This document shows, one piece after another, positions 15,695 to 23,628 of a DNA stretch of 32,578 nt. The stretch is from Acetatifactor sp. Its GTDB lineage: Bacteria; Bacillota; Clostridia; Lachnospirales; Lachnospiraceae. A program made the translations under genes and the position numbers. The notes under the pieces were generated by a model that was not told the DNA's origin, searched no databases, and saw nothing but the letters and a program-made list of their open reading frames with translations. Positions within the stretch are counted from its first letter, which is position 1. Each line of letters starts with the position of its first letter. The stretch spans positions 1 to 32,578 of the forward strand of contig JAFLRO010000028.1 in NCBI GenBank assembly GCA_022511425.1. The letters are read 5' to 3'.

Positions 15695-17287
15695 ATGTCA
15701 GTGAAAGCAATAAATCCTATACTTCCCGGTTTTTATCCGGATCCTTCCATCTGTGCGGTGGGTGAGGACTTTTACATTGTAAACTCCACTTTTTCCTATT
15801 TCCCGGGGCTTCCTGTGCTGCATAGTAAGGATCTGGCACACTGGGAGCAGATCGGAAACGTGATGGAGAGGGAGAGTCAGCTGCCCTTAAAGGAGAGCGG
15901 TCATTCCCAGGGTCTTTTTGCCCCCACTATCCGGTATCACGAGGGAACCTTTTACGTAATTTGTACCAATGTATCTTTTGGGGGAAACTATGTGGTGACG
16001 GCCAAAGATCCCGCAGGCCCCTGGTCGGAGCCCTATTACCTGAAGGGAGCGGACGGCATTGATCCCAGTCTGTTTTTCGACGATGACGGAAAGTGTTATT
16101 ACATAGGCACACATCCCAACCCTGAGGGCTGCAAGTACAATGGAGATTATTATATCTGGATCCGGGAACTGGATCTTGACAAAATGGAGCTGGTGGGAGA
16201 GACCTACAATGTCTGGAACGGCGCCATGAAGAATATTGTATGGCCGGAAGGCCCCCATTTGTACAAGAAGGATGGCTGGTATTATATCATGAATGCTGAG
16301 GGCGGTACAGGTCCGGAGCATGCGGTAACTATCTGTCGCAGCAAGAATCTTCTTGGGCCTTATGAGAATAATTTCTGTAACCCCATCCTGACCCACAGGC
16401 ATTTGGGTAAGGATTATCCCATTAAGTATGTGGGACATGCGGACCTGGTGGAGACCGTAAACGGGGAGTGGTATATGGTGATGCTGGCAGTTCGGCCGCT
16501 GGAGGGTTATACCACTATGGGACGTGAAACTTTTCTGGCGAAAGTTACATGGGAAAACGGTTGGCCTGTAGTAAATCCCGGCGTGGGCATGCTGACCAAG
16601 GAAGTGGAGATCAATCTGCCCAGTTGGGAACCAGAAGAAAATTGCGCCGCCGTGCAGAGGACATATGACTTCGGAAAGCTGGAACAGCTTGGTCATGAGT
16701 TCTTGACTTTGCGGAATCCCGGCGAGAGTCTGTACTGTCTGGAAGCCGGAAAGGGTCTTGGCCTTGAGTTTCGCAAGGAGACATTAAAGGAGAAGGCAAG
16801 TCCCGCCTATGTATCAGTTCGTCAGCAGCACCACAGCTTTCAGGCATCGGCATTACTACAGACGAAAGAATTGACAGAGGGAAAAAGAGCCGGAATTGCA
16901 CTGATGCAGAGCAATGAATATCATTTGCGGACAGAGCTTTTAAGATCCGGGGAACAGCTTCAGGCTGAGGTGATTCTGTGTGAGAAGGGACAGGATCAGG
17001 TCGTGAGCAGCATTGTGCTTGGGGATTTACAGAGGATTTACTGTGATAAGGCTGAGATCATGCTGAAAGTGCAGGGATTGAATGCTTCCGTGGAAGTTTC
17101 CTATGCTCTTGAAGGTCAGGCTCAGAGGACGGAGAAAGCAGTGCTGTGTAAGGATCTGGACATCAGGGCATTATCTACAGAGGTGGCCGGTGGTTTTGTA
17201 GGCTGCACAGTGGGTATGTATGCCGTGGCTAATCAGGAGTGCCAGGAACGCGCCTGGTTTGAATGCTTTGCTTACCAGGGGCTGTGA
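15695..17287 (+). CDS. GH43 family beta-xylosidase, cytoplasmic
   Basis: This 530-aa enzyme should release xylose from imported xylo-oligosaccharides. The N-terminus NPILPGFYPDPS is the classic long GH43 start, with general base Asp16. Asp123 (GIDPSLFFDDD) modulates pKa and Glu185 (WPEGPH) is the general acid. Residues from about 330 onward form a beta-sandwich, with QQHHSFQASALL typical of the C-terminal GH43 domain. No signal peptide is seen. An ATG at 15671 is also in frame, but it has no ribosome-binding site, whereas GAGGA lies 5-6 bases before 15695. It follows the GH10 gene by 53 bases and is probably in the same operon. The stop codon sits in a hairpin shared with the convergent GH9 gene. 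Confidence 0.92.
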   Translation: MSVKAINPILPGFYPDPSICAVGEDFYIVNSTFSYFPGLPVLHSKDLAHWEQIGNVMERESQLPLKESGHSQGLFAPTIRYHEGTFYVICTNVSFGGNYVVTAKDPAGPWSEPYYLKGADGIDPSLFFDDDGKCYYIGTHPNPEGCKYNGDYYIWIRELDLDKMELVGETYNVWNGAMKNIVWPEGPHLYKKDGWYYIMNAEGGTGPEHAVTICRSKNLLGPYENNFCNPILTHRHLGKDYPIKYVGHADLVETVNGEWYMVMLAVRPLEGYTTMGRETFLAKVTWENGWPVVNPGVGMLTKEVEINLPSWEPEENCAAVQRTYDFGKLEQLGHEFLTLRNPGESLYCLEAGKGLGLEFRKETLKEKASPAYVSVRQQHHSFQASALLQTKELTEGKRAGIALMQSNEYHLRTELLRSGEQLQAEVILCEKGQDQVVSSIVLGDLQRIYCDKAEIMLKVQGLNASVEVSYALEGQAQRTEKAVLCKDLDIRALSTEVAGGFVGCTVGMYAVANQECQERAWFECFAYQGL

Positions 17288-17302
17288 TTGTTCTCAGCCC
17301 CT
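17277..17302. terminator. Hairpin spanning both convergent stop codons
   Basis: AGGGGCTG (17277-17284) pairs with CAGCCCCT (17295-17302) around a 10-base loop. The GH43 stop TGA (17285-17287) lies in the loop, and the GH9 stop (complement of 17294-17296) starts at its other edge. No T-run follows on either strand, so termination would be weak or Rho-assisted. Confidence 0.5.
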
Positions 17303-18907
17303 CACTACACTTGCTAACAGCTGCACAAAGGCGGAATTCCAGTAGATAGCTACTTCGTTGGTGGAGTAACTGCCCGACATGTCTACAAGGGCTTTGGCGG
17401 GAGGGAACTCCTCTGGCAGGACGCCTTTAGAGGTAGGATCTGCCCGGCGGCCACAGGGACCTCCCGACAGCATGCCGGGCATGGCTTTGCCAAGAAAGAT
17501 GGAAGGCCGGTGGTGGGGATGCTTGATGGCATCCGTGCCGCAGCCGGTGAGATAGCAAAGCCCCATGGGATTGCGTCCCAGCAGATAGTGAAGCTGGTCA
17601 GCGGCCGCGTTAAGGAATTCCCTGCGGCCTGTAAGGCAGTAACCGTCATACAGATGCAGACCGTTGTTGGCAGCCACCATGTTGCTGCCCCAGTGATACT
17701 GCTCGGCTTTTAAACAGGTGCCATAGCCGTCCTGTTCTGCTATCCGCAATTTTTCTTCAGCCAAAGTGATCATTTCTTCTATTATCTTATTCTTCAGGTC
17801 AATGTCGGTGGAATACTCTGTTGTGAGATAAGCCCGATTGCCATAAGTTCCCATGTTGCCCCAGCCGTAGCCGTGGTAAATCTGTTGTTTGGCAAACAGT
17901 TCAAAATCTTCCCTATATTTTGTGTCTCCAAAGGCTTTGTACAGCTCTGCCGCAGCCCAGTAGCGTTCGTCGGTATCATGGGGATCCCCGTAACCGCCGG
18001 TGGAAATTCCCGGCGGATTTTTAAATCCCTGGAAGGGTTCCATGATCCGGAGAGCTTCATAAGCTTTGCGAGCAGCATCCGCTAATCTGTCCGCGTAGAT
18101 GGGGTCATACTTTTTATAGAATCGTATTGACAGAGCAGCCACCGCTGCAAAGTCCGCTGTAGCTGTGGCTGAAACAGGGCTGACTACAATGTCATCCTGC
18201 TCTGCATCAGGCATGATGGTACTGCAGAAGCGGTAGCAGGAGGATTTATGGTAGAGTGATCCGTCTTCCCGCTGCAGCTTCAACATCCAATCCAGTTCGT
18301 ATTTAATTTCCTCCAGACAGGACGGAAGAGATGCGGAGTCAGCAGTATCCGTTGAATCGCCCGGTTTATGATATAGGGAAGCCAGGGAAGGATTCGTCTC
18401 GTAAGCATACAGCAGCTGCGCAACAGCCATGGCGCCGGGAACGATATAGCGTCCATAGTCGCCTGCGTCGTGCCACCCGCCGGTCACATCCAGCTTTTCG
18501 GAGGTGCCATAGACGAAGGCCTGTTTTGTGTGGCAGGCTCTGTGGGCATAAATTCCCGCAGCGCTTGTTGGCAGATCACAGCCACAGCGCTGAAGATAGA
18601 AAAAGGCAAAGGCTTTTTGAAATACATCCTCATAGACATCTCCGGCAATTTCAAAGGTGTCCGACTCGCTGAGACTGTCGGATACAATGCGGTAGCGGCC
18701 GGGGGCTGTAAGCGCGGAAAAGTCGCCCACATAGTCCGTTTCACCGGCACAGAGGTTTTCTATCCGAGCAGAGGCTGTTCCGTGAAAGACCCTATGTCCA
18801 TCGCTTGTTATAACATCAAATGCAACGGGATTGTCCGAGCGGAAAGTGACTCGCTTGGTCATTTCCGGCAAATAGCCGCACTGATCCACAAAAATGCTCT
18901 TATACAT
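17294..18907 (-). CDS. GH9 family glycosidase (cellodextrinase/glucanase type), cytoplasmic
   Basis: This 537-aa enzyme acts on beta-glucans or cellodextrins. An N-terminal Ig-like domain (about 1-88) is followed by the GH9 (alpha/alpha)6 barrel. The catalytic region GGWHDAGDYGRY holds base Asp147 and Asp150. The HHRPS motif is at 466-470. The C-terminal acid is Glu518 within YSTNEVAIYWNS. All key residues are present. There is no signal peptide, which suggests an intracellular role on imported oligosaccharides. The frame is open to an earlier start at 18952, but the ATG at 18907 has AGGATT just upstream and begins MYKSIFVDQCGY, the usual start of this domain. It converges on the GH43 gene with 6 bases between the stops. 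Confidence 0.92.
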   Translation of the reverse strand: MYKSIFVDQCGYLPEMTKRVTFRSDNPVAFDVITSDGHRVFHGTASARIENLCAGETDYVGDFSALTAPGRYRIVSDSLSESDTFEIAGDVYEDVFQKAFAFFYLQRCGCDLPTSAAGIYAHRACHTKQAFVYGTSEKLDVTGGWHDAGDYGRYIVPGAMAVAQLLYAYETNPSLASLYHKPGDSTDTADSASLPSCLEEIKYELDWMLKLQREDGSLYHKSSCYRFCSTIMPDAEQDDIVVSPVSATATADFAAVAALSIRFYKKYDPIYADRLADAARKAYEALRIMEPFQGFKNPPGISTGGYGDPHDTDERYWAAAELYKAFGDTKYREDFELFAKQQIYHGYGWGNMGTYGNRAYLTTEYSTDIDLKNKIIEEMITLAEEKLRIAEQDGYGTCLKAEQYHWGSNMVAANNGLHLYDGYCLTGRREFLNAAADQLHYLLGRNPMGLCYLTGCGTDAIKHPHHRPSIFLGKAMPGMLSGGPCGRRADPTSKGVLPEEFPPAKALVDMSGSYSTNEVAIYWNSAFVQLLASVVRG

Positions 18908-19087
18908 GATAATCCTGCCTTTTCCAGTTATTTTTAATAGAATTATTATCACAGATACTCGGTTGAAACGCCATAGATTATATTGTAATATTTGATAGAA
19001 TTCTATTTTAGTGTTAAGATTGTCTGGTTGATGTAATGAAAAATAGGAGAGAGTTTATTCTTGCCTCTATGCAAGTTTCTTGATTTA
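18908..19087. other. AT-rich divergent intergenic region between GH9 and glyA
   Basis: No gene is seen in this stretch. It must hold the GH9 promoter (minus strand), but no convincing -35/-10 pair stands out. A 12-base perfect palindrome, ATAGAATTCTAT (18995-19006), lies about 90 bases upstream of the GH9 start and could be an operator. A riboswitch upstream of glyA was considered and not supported. Confidence 0.4.
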
Positions 19088-19096
19088 TGTTATAAT
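19088..19096 (+). promoter_or_regulatory. Extended -10 promoter of glyA
   Basis: TGTTATAAT is a perfect extended -10 element, 107 bases before the glyA ATG. No good -35 lies at 16-18 bases; TTGCCT (19061-19066) is too far upstream. Confidence 0.55.
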
Positions 19097-19203
19097 CATG
19101 TTTAAGTTTTGCATGCGCTTAAGAAGTTGCGCGACTATGTGTTTGGAGACTGCTGGATCAGGGCTTTGATTGCCCGGCGTGTCTGTAATAGGAGGAAATT
19201 GAT

Positions 19204-20442
19204 ATGTATTCATTTGACGAGGTAAAGAATGTGGATCCCGAGATAGCCCAGGCTATCGTTGACGAGCAGGAGAGGCAGAACAGCCATATCGAGCTGATTG
19301 CATCCGAGAACTGGGTGAGCAAGGCAGTTATGGCGGCGATGGGAAGTCCCCTGACTAATAAGTATGCGGAAGGGTATCCGGGAAAGAGATATTACGGCGG
19401 CTGCCAGTGCGTGGATGTGGTGGAAAATCTGGCTATCGAGAGAGCGAAGGAACTTTTCGGCTGCGAGTATGCCAATGTACAGCCCCATTCCGGTGCCCAG
19501 GCAAACATGGCAGTACAGTTTGCGGTCTGCAAGCCAGGTGACACCATCATGGGAATGAATTTGGATCACGGCGGACATCTGACCCACGGAAGCCCGGTAA
19601 ACATGTCCGGTAAATATTTCAACATTGTGCCTTATGGCGTAAATGACCAGGGATTTATTGACTATGACAGACTGAGAGAAATCGCATTGGAGGCGAAGCC
19701 TAAGATGATCATCGCAGGTGCCTCTGCTTATGCACGCACCATAGACTTTAAGAAATTCCGTGAAGTTGCAGATGAGGTGGGCGCAGTGCTCATGGTTGAC
19801 ATGGCACACATCGCAGGTCTAGTGGCAGCAGGCTTACATCCCAGCCCCATTCCCTACGCTGACGTGACTACAACCACCACCCATAAGACCCTGCGGGGCC
19901 CCCGCGGCGGTATGATCTTATCCAGCAATGCGGTGAACGAGAAATATAATTTCAACAAGGCAATCTTCCCCGGCATCCAGGGCGGGCCGCTTATGCACGT
20001 GATCGCAGCAAAAGCGGTATGCTTTAAGGAAGCTTTAAGTGATGACTTCAAGACCTACCAGAAGAATATCATCGACAATGCCCAGGCACTGTGCAAGGGC
20101 TTGAAGGACAGAGGTATCAAGATTGTGTCTGACGGTACCGATAATCATCTTATGCTGGTCGATCTGACAAATTTCGGCCTCACCGGCAAGGCGGTGGAGA
20201 AGCTGCTTGACGCGGCACACATCACCTGTAATAAGAACACCATTCCTAACGATCCTCAGTCGCCCTTCGTGACCAGCGGTATCCGACTTGGAACACCTGC
20301 AGTCACGTCAAGGGGTATGAATACGGCGGACATGGACAGGATTGCCGAAGCCATCGCTCTGGTAATCAAAGGAGGCGAGGAGAATATCCCTCAGGCCAGA
20401 GCCATCATCCAGACACTGACAGACAAATACCCGCTGTTATAA
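19204..20442 (+). CDS. glyA: Serine hydroxymethyltransferase
   Basis: This enzyme interconverts serine plus tetrahydrofolate and glycine plus 5,10-methylenetetrahydrofolate, supplying one-carbon units in the cytoplasm. At 412 aa it is full length. Family motifs include IASENWVS (32-39), [15 protein letters not shown] (52-66), QPHSGAQAN (93-101), VDMAHIAG (198-205) and the PLP-binding Lys228 in [14 protein letters not shown]. The ATG is preceded by TAGGAGGA. It appears to be transcribed alone from its own extended -10 promoter, with a diguanylate cyclase 129 bases downstream. Confidence 0.98.
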   Translation: MYSFDEVKNVDPEIAQAIVDEQERQNSHIELIASENWVSKAVMAAMGSPLTNKYAEGYPGKRYYGGCQCVDVVENLAIERAKELFGCEYANVQPHSGAQANMAVQFAVCKPGDTIMGMNLDHGGHLTHGSPVNMSGKYFNIVPYGVNDQGFIDYDRLREIALEAKPKMIIAGASAYARTIDFKKFREVADEVGAVLMVDMAHIAGLVAAGLHPSPIPYADVTTTTTHKTLRGPRGGMILSSNAVNEKYNFNKAIFPGIQGGPLMHVIAAKAVCFKEALSDDFKTYQKNIIDNAQALCKGLKDRGIKIVSDGTDNHLMLVDLTNFGLTGKAVEKLLDAAHITCNKNTIPNDPQSPFVTSGIRLGTPAVTSRGMNTADMDRIAEAIALVIKGGEENIPQARAIIQTLTDKYPLL

Positions 20443-20571
20443 TGGCAGATGCATAAATACTGTTTGGGAAAATGCTGACCGAAGAAAATTTTGCCAAGAG
20501 GCGATTGTTGTCTGGCGGCAGATTATACCAGGGCAGCACATACATCCTGAGGGCAGTAGGAAAGAGGAGAT

Positions 20572-21630
20572 ATGAACCTCCGTCAGAATAATCAAACGGC
20601 ACAGCGGTCACTGATATTAATGAATATTTTTCTGTTGACAATACACGCAAGTCTGCTAGTCTTCTTTGCAGCCATAGGGGTCGGATTGATGGCCTTTGTG
20701 AACGTGTTCAGTGTGCTGTTTTATACTTTGAGCTTTTTCATATTAAGCAAGAACAAGATTACGGTCTACATATTTGCCACCTTTCTGGAGATTATGATCC
20801 ACATGTTTCTTGCTGTGATCAGTACGGGATGGAACATGGGTTTTCAGTTGTATTTTATTGCCTGTGTCGCCATTGTGTACTATGCGGACTATTTTTCTGT
20901 CAGGATGGGGCAGCGTCACATCAAAGGCATTGGTTTCAGTATTGTCAGCGGCGCATTGTACTTGACCAGTCTCCTGGTGACCAGACTCATGGGTTCCCTT
21001 TACAATCTGGGGGAAGTGCTGGAATTAACAGGACTGGTTCTGAACTCTGTGGCAGTCTTTGGGTTTGTCACAGTTTTCTTTGGGATGCAGACCAGACTGG
21101 CAGCTTTTTACGAGGAGGAGTTGGGCAGACAGGCTACTCATGACAAGTTGACCGGAATGGTAAACAGACATTTTCTGGTGGAACAGCTGGAGGAAATATA
21201 TGCAAAGCATGACATGGCCAGCTCTTGGATCGCTATTCTGGACATCGACAACTTTAAGGGGATCAACGACAAATACGGTCATCTCTGCGGCGACTTTGTG
21301 CTGAGAACCATGTCGGAGCTGATTAAGCAGATCTGCGGTGACCGCACTGTCTGTCGATGGGGCGGCGAAGAGTTCGTGATCGTGGGGTCTGACAGTGCGC
21401 CGGACGAAAATGGCAGACAAACAGAGGGTGCGATTCTGGAAGACATCCGCCGGACTGTGGCAATTAAGGATTTTGTTTATGATGAGAAGACCACTATAAA
21501 CTTGACCGTGACCATTGGAGTTGCCCGCTATCAGGAGGGGCAGTCCGTGGATGAGTGGGTCAATGTAGCGGATGCCAGACTGTATAAAGGTAAGCAGACC
21601 GGAAAGAATAAGGTCGTGGAGACGGATTAG
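20572..21630 (+). CDS. Membrane-bound GGDEF diguanylate cyclase
   Basis: This 352-aa protein should make cyclic di-GMP from two GTP. Residues 15-172 hold about five or six membrane helices of an unrecognised integral sensor (MASE-like layout). A short linker leads to the GGDEF domain (about 185-350). LDIDNFKGINDKYGH (223-237) carries the metal and nucleotide ligands, and RWGGEEF (262-268) is the active site. The RxxD inhibitory site expected just before GGEEF is missing (CGDR at 255-258), so product feedback through that site is unlikely. AGGAAAG and GAGGAG lie just before the ATG. The gap between glyA and this gene (20443-20571) shows no clear promoter, so read-through is possible. Confidence 0.9.
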   Translation: MNLRQNNQTAQRSLILMNIFLLTIHASLLVFFAAIGVGLMAFVNVFSVLFYTLSFFILSKNKITVYIFATFLEIMIHMFLAVISTGWNMGFQLYFIACVAIVYYADYFSVRMGQRHIKGIGFSIVSGALYLTSLLVTRLMGSLYNLGEVLELTGLVLNSVAVFGFVTVFFGMQTRLAAFYEEELGRQATHDKLTGMVNRHFLVEQLEEIYAKHDMASSWIAILDIDNFKGINDKYGHLCGDFVLRTMSELIKQICGDRTVCRWGGEEFVIVGSDSAPDENGRQTEGAILEDIRRTVAIKDFVYDEKTTINLTVTIGVARYQEGQSVDEWVNVADARLYKGKQTGKNKVVETD

Positions 21631-21678
21631 AGCCACATAAGTTAGAACTGCAGATCAATTATACAAAATAAAAAACTC

Positions 21679-21707
21679 TTGCACTTGAAATAAACATATG
21701 CTAGAAT
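21679..21707 (+). promoter_or_regulatory. Sigma-A promoter of the threonine-family operon
   Basis: TTGCAC (21679-21684) and TAGAAT (21702-21707) are separated by 17 bases. Transcription would start near 21714, giving an 88-base leader before the ATG at 21802. Confidence 0.7.
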
Positions 21708-21753
21708 ATCTTTCGTTGGCAGACAAGTGTCCGCGTGGTGAAAACGTTTGCGG

Positions 21754-21778
21754 AATTGTACATGATATTGATACAATT
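21754..21778 (+). promoter_or_regulatory. Inverted repeat in the operon leader, candidate repressor site
   Basis: AATTGTA (21754-21760) and TACAATT (21772-21778) form perfect inverted arms with an 11-base spacer. It lies downstream of the promoter and 23 bases before the ThrR-like gene, a position suited to autoregulation as a roadblock. TACAAT inside it could also serve as a -10 box, with TTGCGG (21748-21753) 18 bases upstream. Confidence 0.45.
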
Positions 21779-21801
21779 AACCTGCCGAGGAGTGAGAGCA
21801 T

Positions 21802-22245
21802 ATGGGAGAGACAGCAAAGTATTTTGTGGTAAAGCAAAAGGCTGTACCGGAAGTGCTGTTGAAGGTAGTCGAGGCAAAGAGGCTTTTGGAGTCGGAGAAG
21901 GTTCTGACCATTCAGGAAGCGGTTGATGCTGTCGGTATCAGCCGCAGTTCTTTTTATAAGTATAAGGATGATATCTTCCAGTTTCACGACAATTCCCAGG
22001 GAACAACGTTCACCGTGACCTTTCAGATGGACGACGAGCCGGGGCTGTTGTCCGATGTGTTGAAGATCATTGCCGATTGCCGGGCCAATATCCTGACTAT
22101 TCATCAGAGCATCCCCATCAATGGAATTGCGTCTTTGAGCCTGAGTATACAGGTCTTGCAGACCACGGGTGATATTTCCAGAATGATTGAGCAGATGGAG
22201 GACCAGAAAGGCGTCCACAATGTAAAGATAGTGGCAAAAGAGTAA
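21802..22245 (+). CDS. thrR: ACT-domain transcriptional regulator, PheB/ThrR family
   Basis: This 147-aa protein matches the length and layout of Bacillus PheB (UPF0735), renamed ThrR for its role in repressing threonine genes. Residues about 36-60 form a small helix-turn-helix (TIQEAVDAVGISRSSFYKYK). Residues about 69-147 form an ACT domain (FTVTFQMDDEPGLLSDVLKI), which probably binds an amino acid. Position directly before hom supports control of this operon in response to threonine or a relative. GAGGAG lies upstream of the ATG. The family is well supported; the effector and the symbol rest on analogy with Bacillus. Confidence 0.82.
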   Translation: MGETAKYFVVKQKAVPEVLLKVVEAKRLLESEKVLTIQEAVDAVGISRSSFYKYKDDIFQFHDNSQGTTFTVTFQMDDEPGLLSDVLKIIADCRANILTIHQSIPINGIASLSLSIQVLQTTGDISRMIEQMEDQKGVHNVKIVAKE

Positions 22246-22302
22246 GAAACTGACTGCAGGATAATTAAGGACTGCCGGAGACGGCGGACAGGAGGTATGA
22301 AG

Positions 22303-23520
22303 ATGATAAAGATAGCTGTATTGGGCTATGGAACCGTAGGAAGTGGCGTTGTCGAGGTAATTGAAAAGAATAAGGATATTGTAAATAAGAAGTCAGGTGA
22401 GGAAATTGAGATAAAGTACATTCTGGATCTGAGAGAATTTCCGGGGGATCCGTATGAGGACAAAGTGGTACACGATTTCAGCCGGATTCTGGCGGACGAC
22501 GAAATTCAGATCGTCTGTGAGACCATGGGCGGCGTAGGCGCAGCATATGAATTTACAAAACAGGCGCTCTCAGCGGGAAAGAGTGTATGCACCTCTAACA
22601 AGGAACTGGTTGCAGCCCACGGACCGGAGCTTTTAGCTTTGGCAAAGGGACATGCCTGCAATTACCTGTTCGAAGCAAGTGTGGGAGGCGGAATCCCTAT
22701 TATCCGACCGATGAACTATTCCTTGACCGCAGAGCGGATTGAGGCGGTGACAGGCATTTTGAACGGTACTACCAACTATATATTATCTAAGATGGAATAT
22801 GAGGGAGCGGACTATGATACTGTGCTGAAGGAGGCACAGGAGAAGGGATATGCGGAGAGAAATCCGGAGGCGGATGTGGAGGGCCACGATGCCTGCCGCA
22901 AGATAGCCATTCTCTCATCCCTGATGACTGGAAAGAATGTGGATTATCGTAAAATCTACACCGAGGGTATTACGAAAGTGGAATCCAGGGATTTTGAATA
23001 TGCAAAGCAGCTTGGCATGTCCATTAAACTTCTCGCTCTCAGCAAAGAGGTGGAAAACAAGACAGTAGCTATGGTGTCCCCCTTCCTGATTGACGGGGCG
23101 CATCCCCTGCACATGGTAAACGGTGTATTCAACGCTGTATTTGTCCGGGGTAATATGCTTGGCGATTCCATGTACTATGGAAAAGGAGCCGGTAAGCTGC
23201 CCACTGCAAGTGCTGTGGTATCCGACGTAATCGACTGTGCACGGCACATTGGCAAAGTGCTCATGTGCTTCTGGGATGCGGAGGAGGCAGATCTTTTGAG
23301 CATTGACCGGGTGCAGCGGAAATTCTTCTTCCGTGTGAAGGCGGAAGGACTGGCAATGGCCAGGGAACTGTTCGGTCAGGGCTTGGAAGAAGTGAGTCTG
23401 CCCGGTGTCAAGGAAGAGTGCGGAATCATCACCCCTGTCATATCTGAGGCTGATTTTGCGGACAGGTACGGAAAACTGGAAGGATTGGTTGTGGGTAGAA
23501 GACTGCGCATCGAGGGATAA
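22303..23520 (+). CDS. hom: Homoserine dehydrogenase
   Basis: This enzyme reduces aspartate semialdehyde to homoserine with NAD(P)H, the branch toward threonine and methionine. The 405-aa protein starts with a Rossmann motif, VLGYGTVGSG. The catalytic domain includes CTSNKELVA near 105, EASVGGGIPII near 124, the hallmark ILNGTTNYILSKM near 147 and AEADVEG-type NPEADVEGHDA near 190. A C-terminal ACT-like regulatory domain follows from about 335, as in Bacillus Hom. An ATG at 22297 lies too close to GGAGG (22291-22295). The ATG at 22303 has 7 bases of spacing and is chosen. The upstream regulator ends 57 bases before. Confidence 0.96.
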   Translation: MIKIAVLGYGTVGSGVVEVIEKNKDIVNKKSGEEIEIKYILDLREFPGDPYEDKVVHDFSRILADDEIQIVCETMGGVGAAYEFTKQALSAGKSVCTSNKELVAAHGPELLALAKGHACNYLFEASVGGGIPIIRPMNYSLTAERIEAVTGILNGTTNYILSKMEYEGADYDTVLKEAQEKGYAERNPEADVEGHDACRKIAILSSLMTGKNVDYRKIYTEGITKVESRDFEYAKQLGMSIKLLALSKEVENKTVAMVSPFLIDGAHPLHMVNGVFNAVFVRGNMLGDSMYYGKGAGKLPTASAVVSDVIDCARHIGKVLMCFWDAEEADLLSIDRVQRKFFFRVKAEGLAMARELFGQGLEEVSLPGVKEECGIITPVISEADFADRYGKLEGLVVGRRLRIEG

Positions 23521-23564
23521 GATAAACGCCGGGAGCAGACATTTGTGCTGGAAATGCAAATCAG

Positions 23565-23601
23565 AAGTGAAATTAAGCGTAAATTGGAAGTGTAAATTTG
23601 G
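23565..23601 (+). repeat. Short imperfect tandem repeat in the hom-apgM gap
   Basis: Three degenerate copies follow one another: AAGTGAAATT (23565), AAGCGTAAATTGG (23575) and AAGTGTAAATTTGG (23588). This may be slippage in the spacer; no function is evident. Confidence 0.4.
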
Positions 23602-23628
23602 ACAGTAGTGGAAAGGCATGAATATTAT

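Noticed and set aside
19020..19203. Possible tetrahydrofolate or glycine riboswitch before glyA
   Set aside because: AGGAGAGAG near 19044 lies upstream of the likely transcription start, and none of the conserved core sequences of these classes is present.
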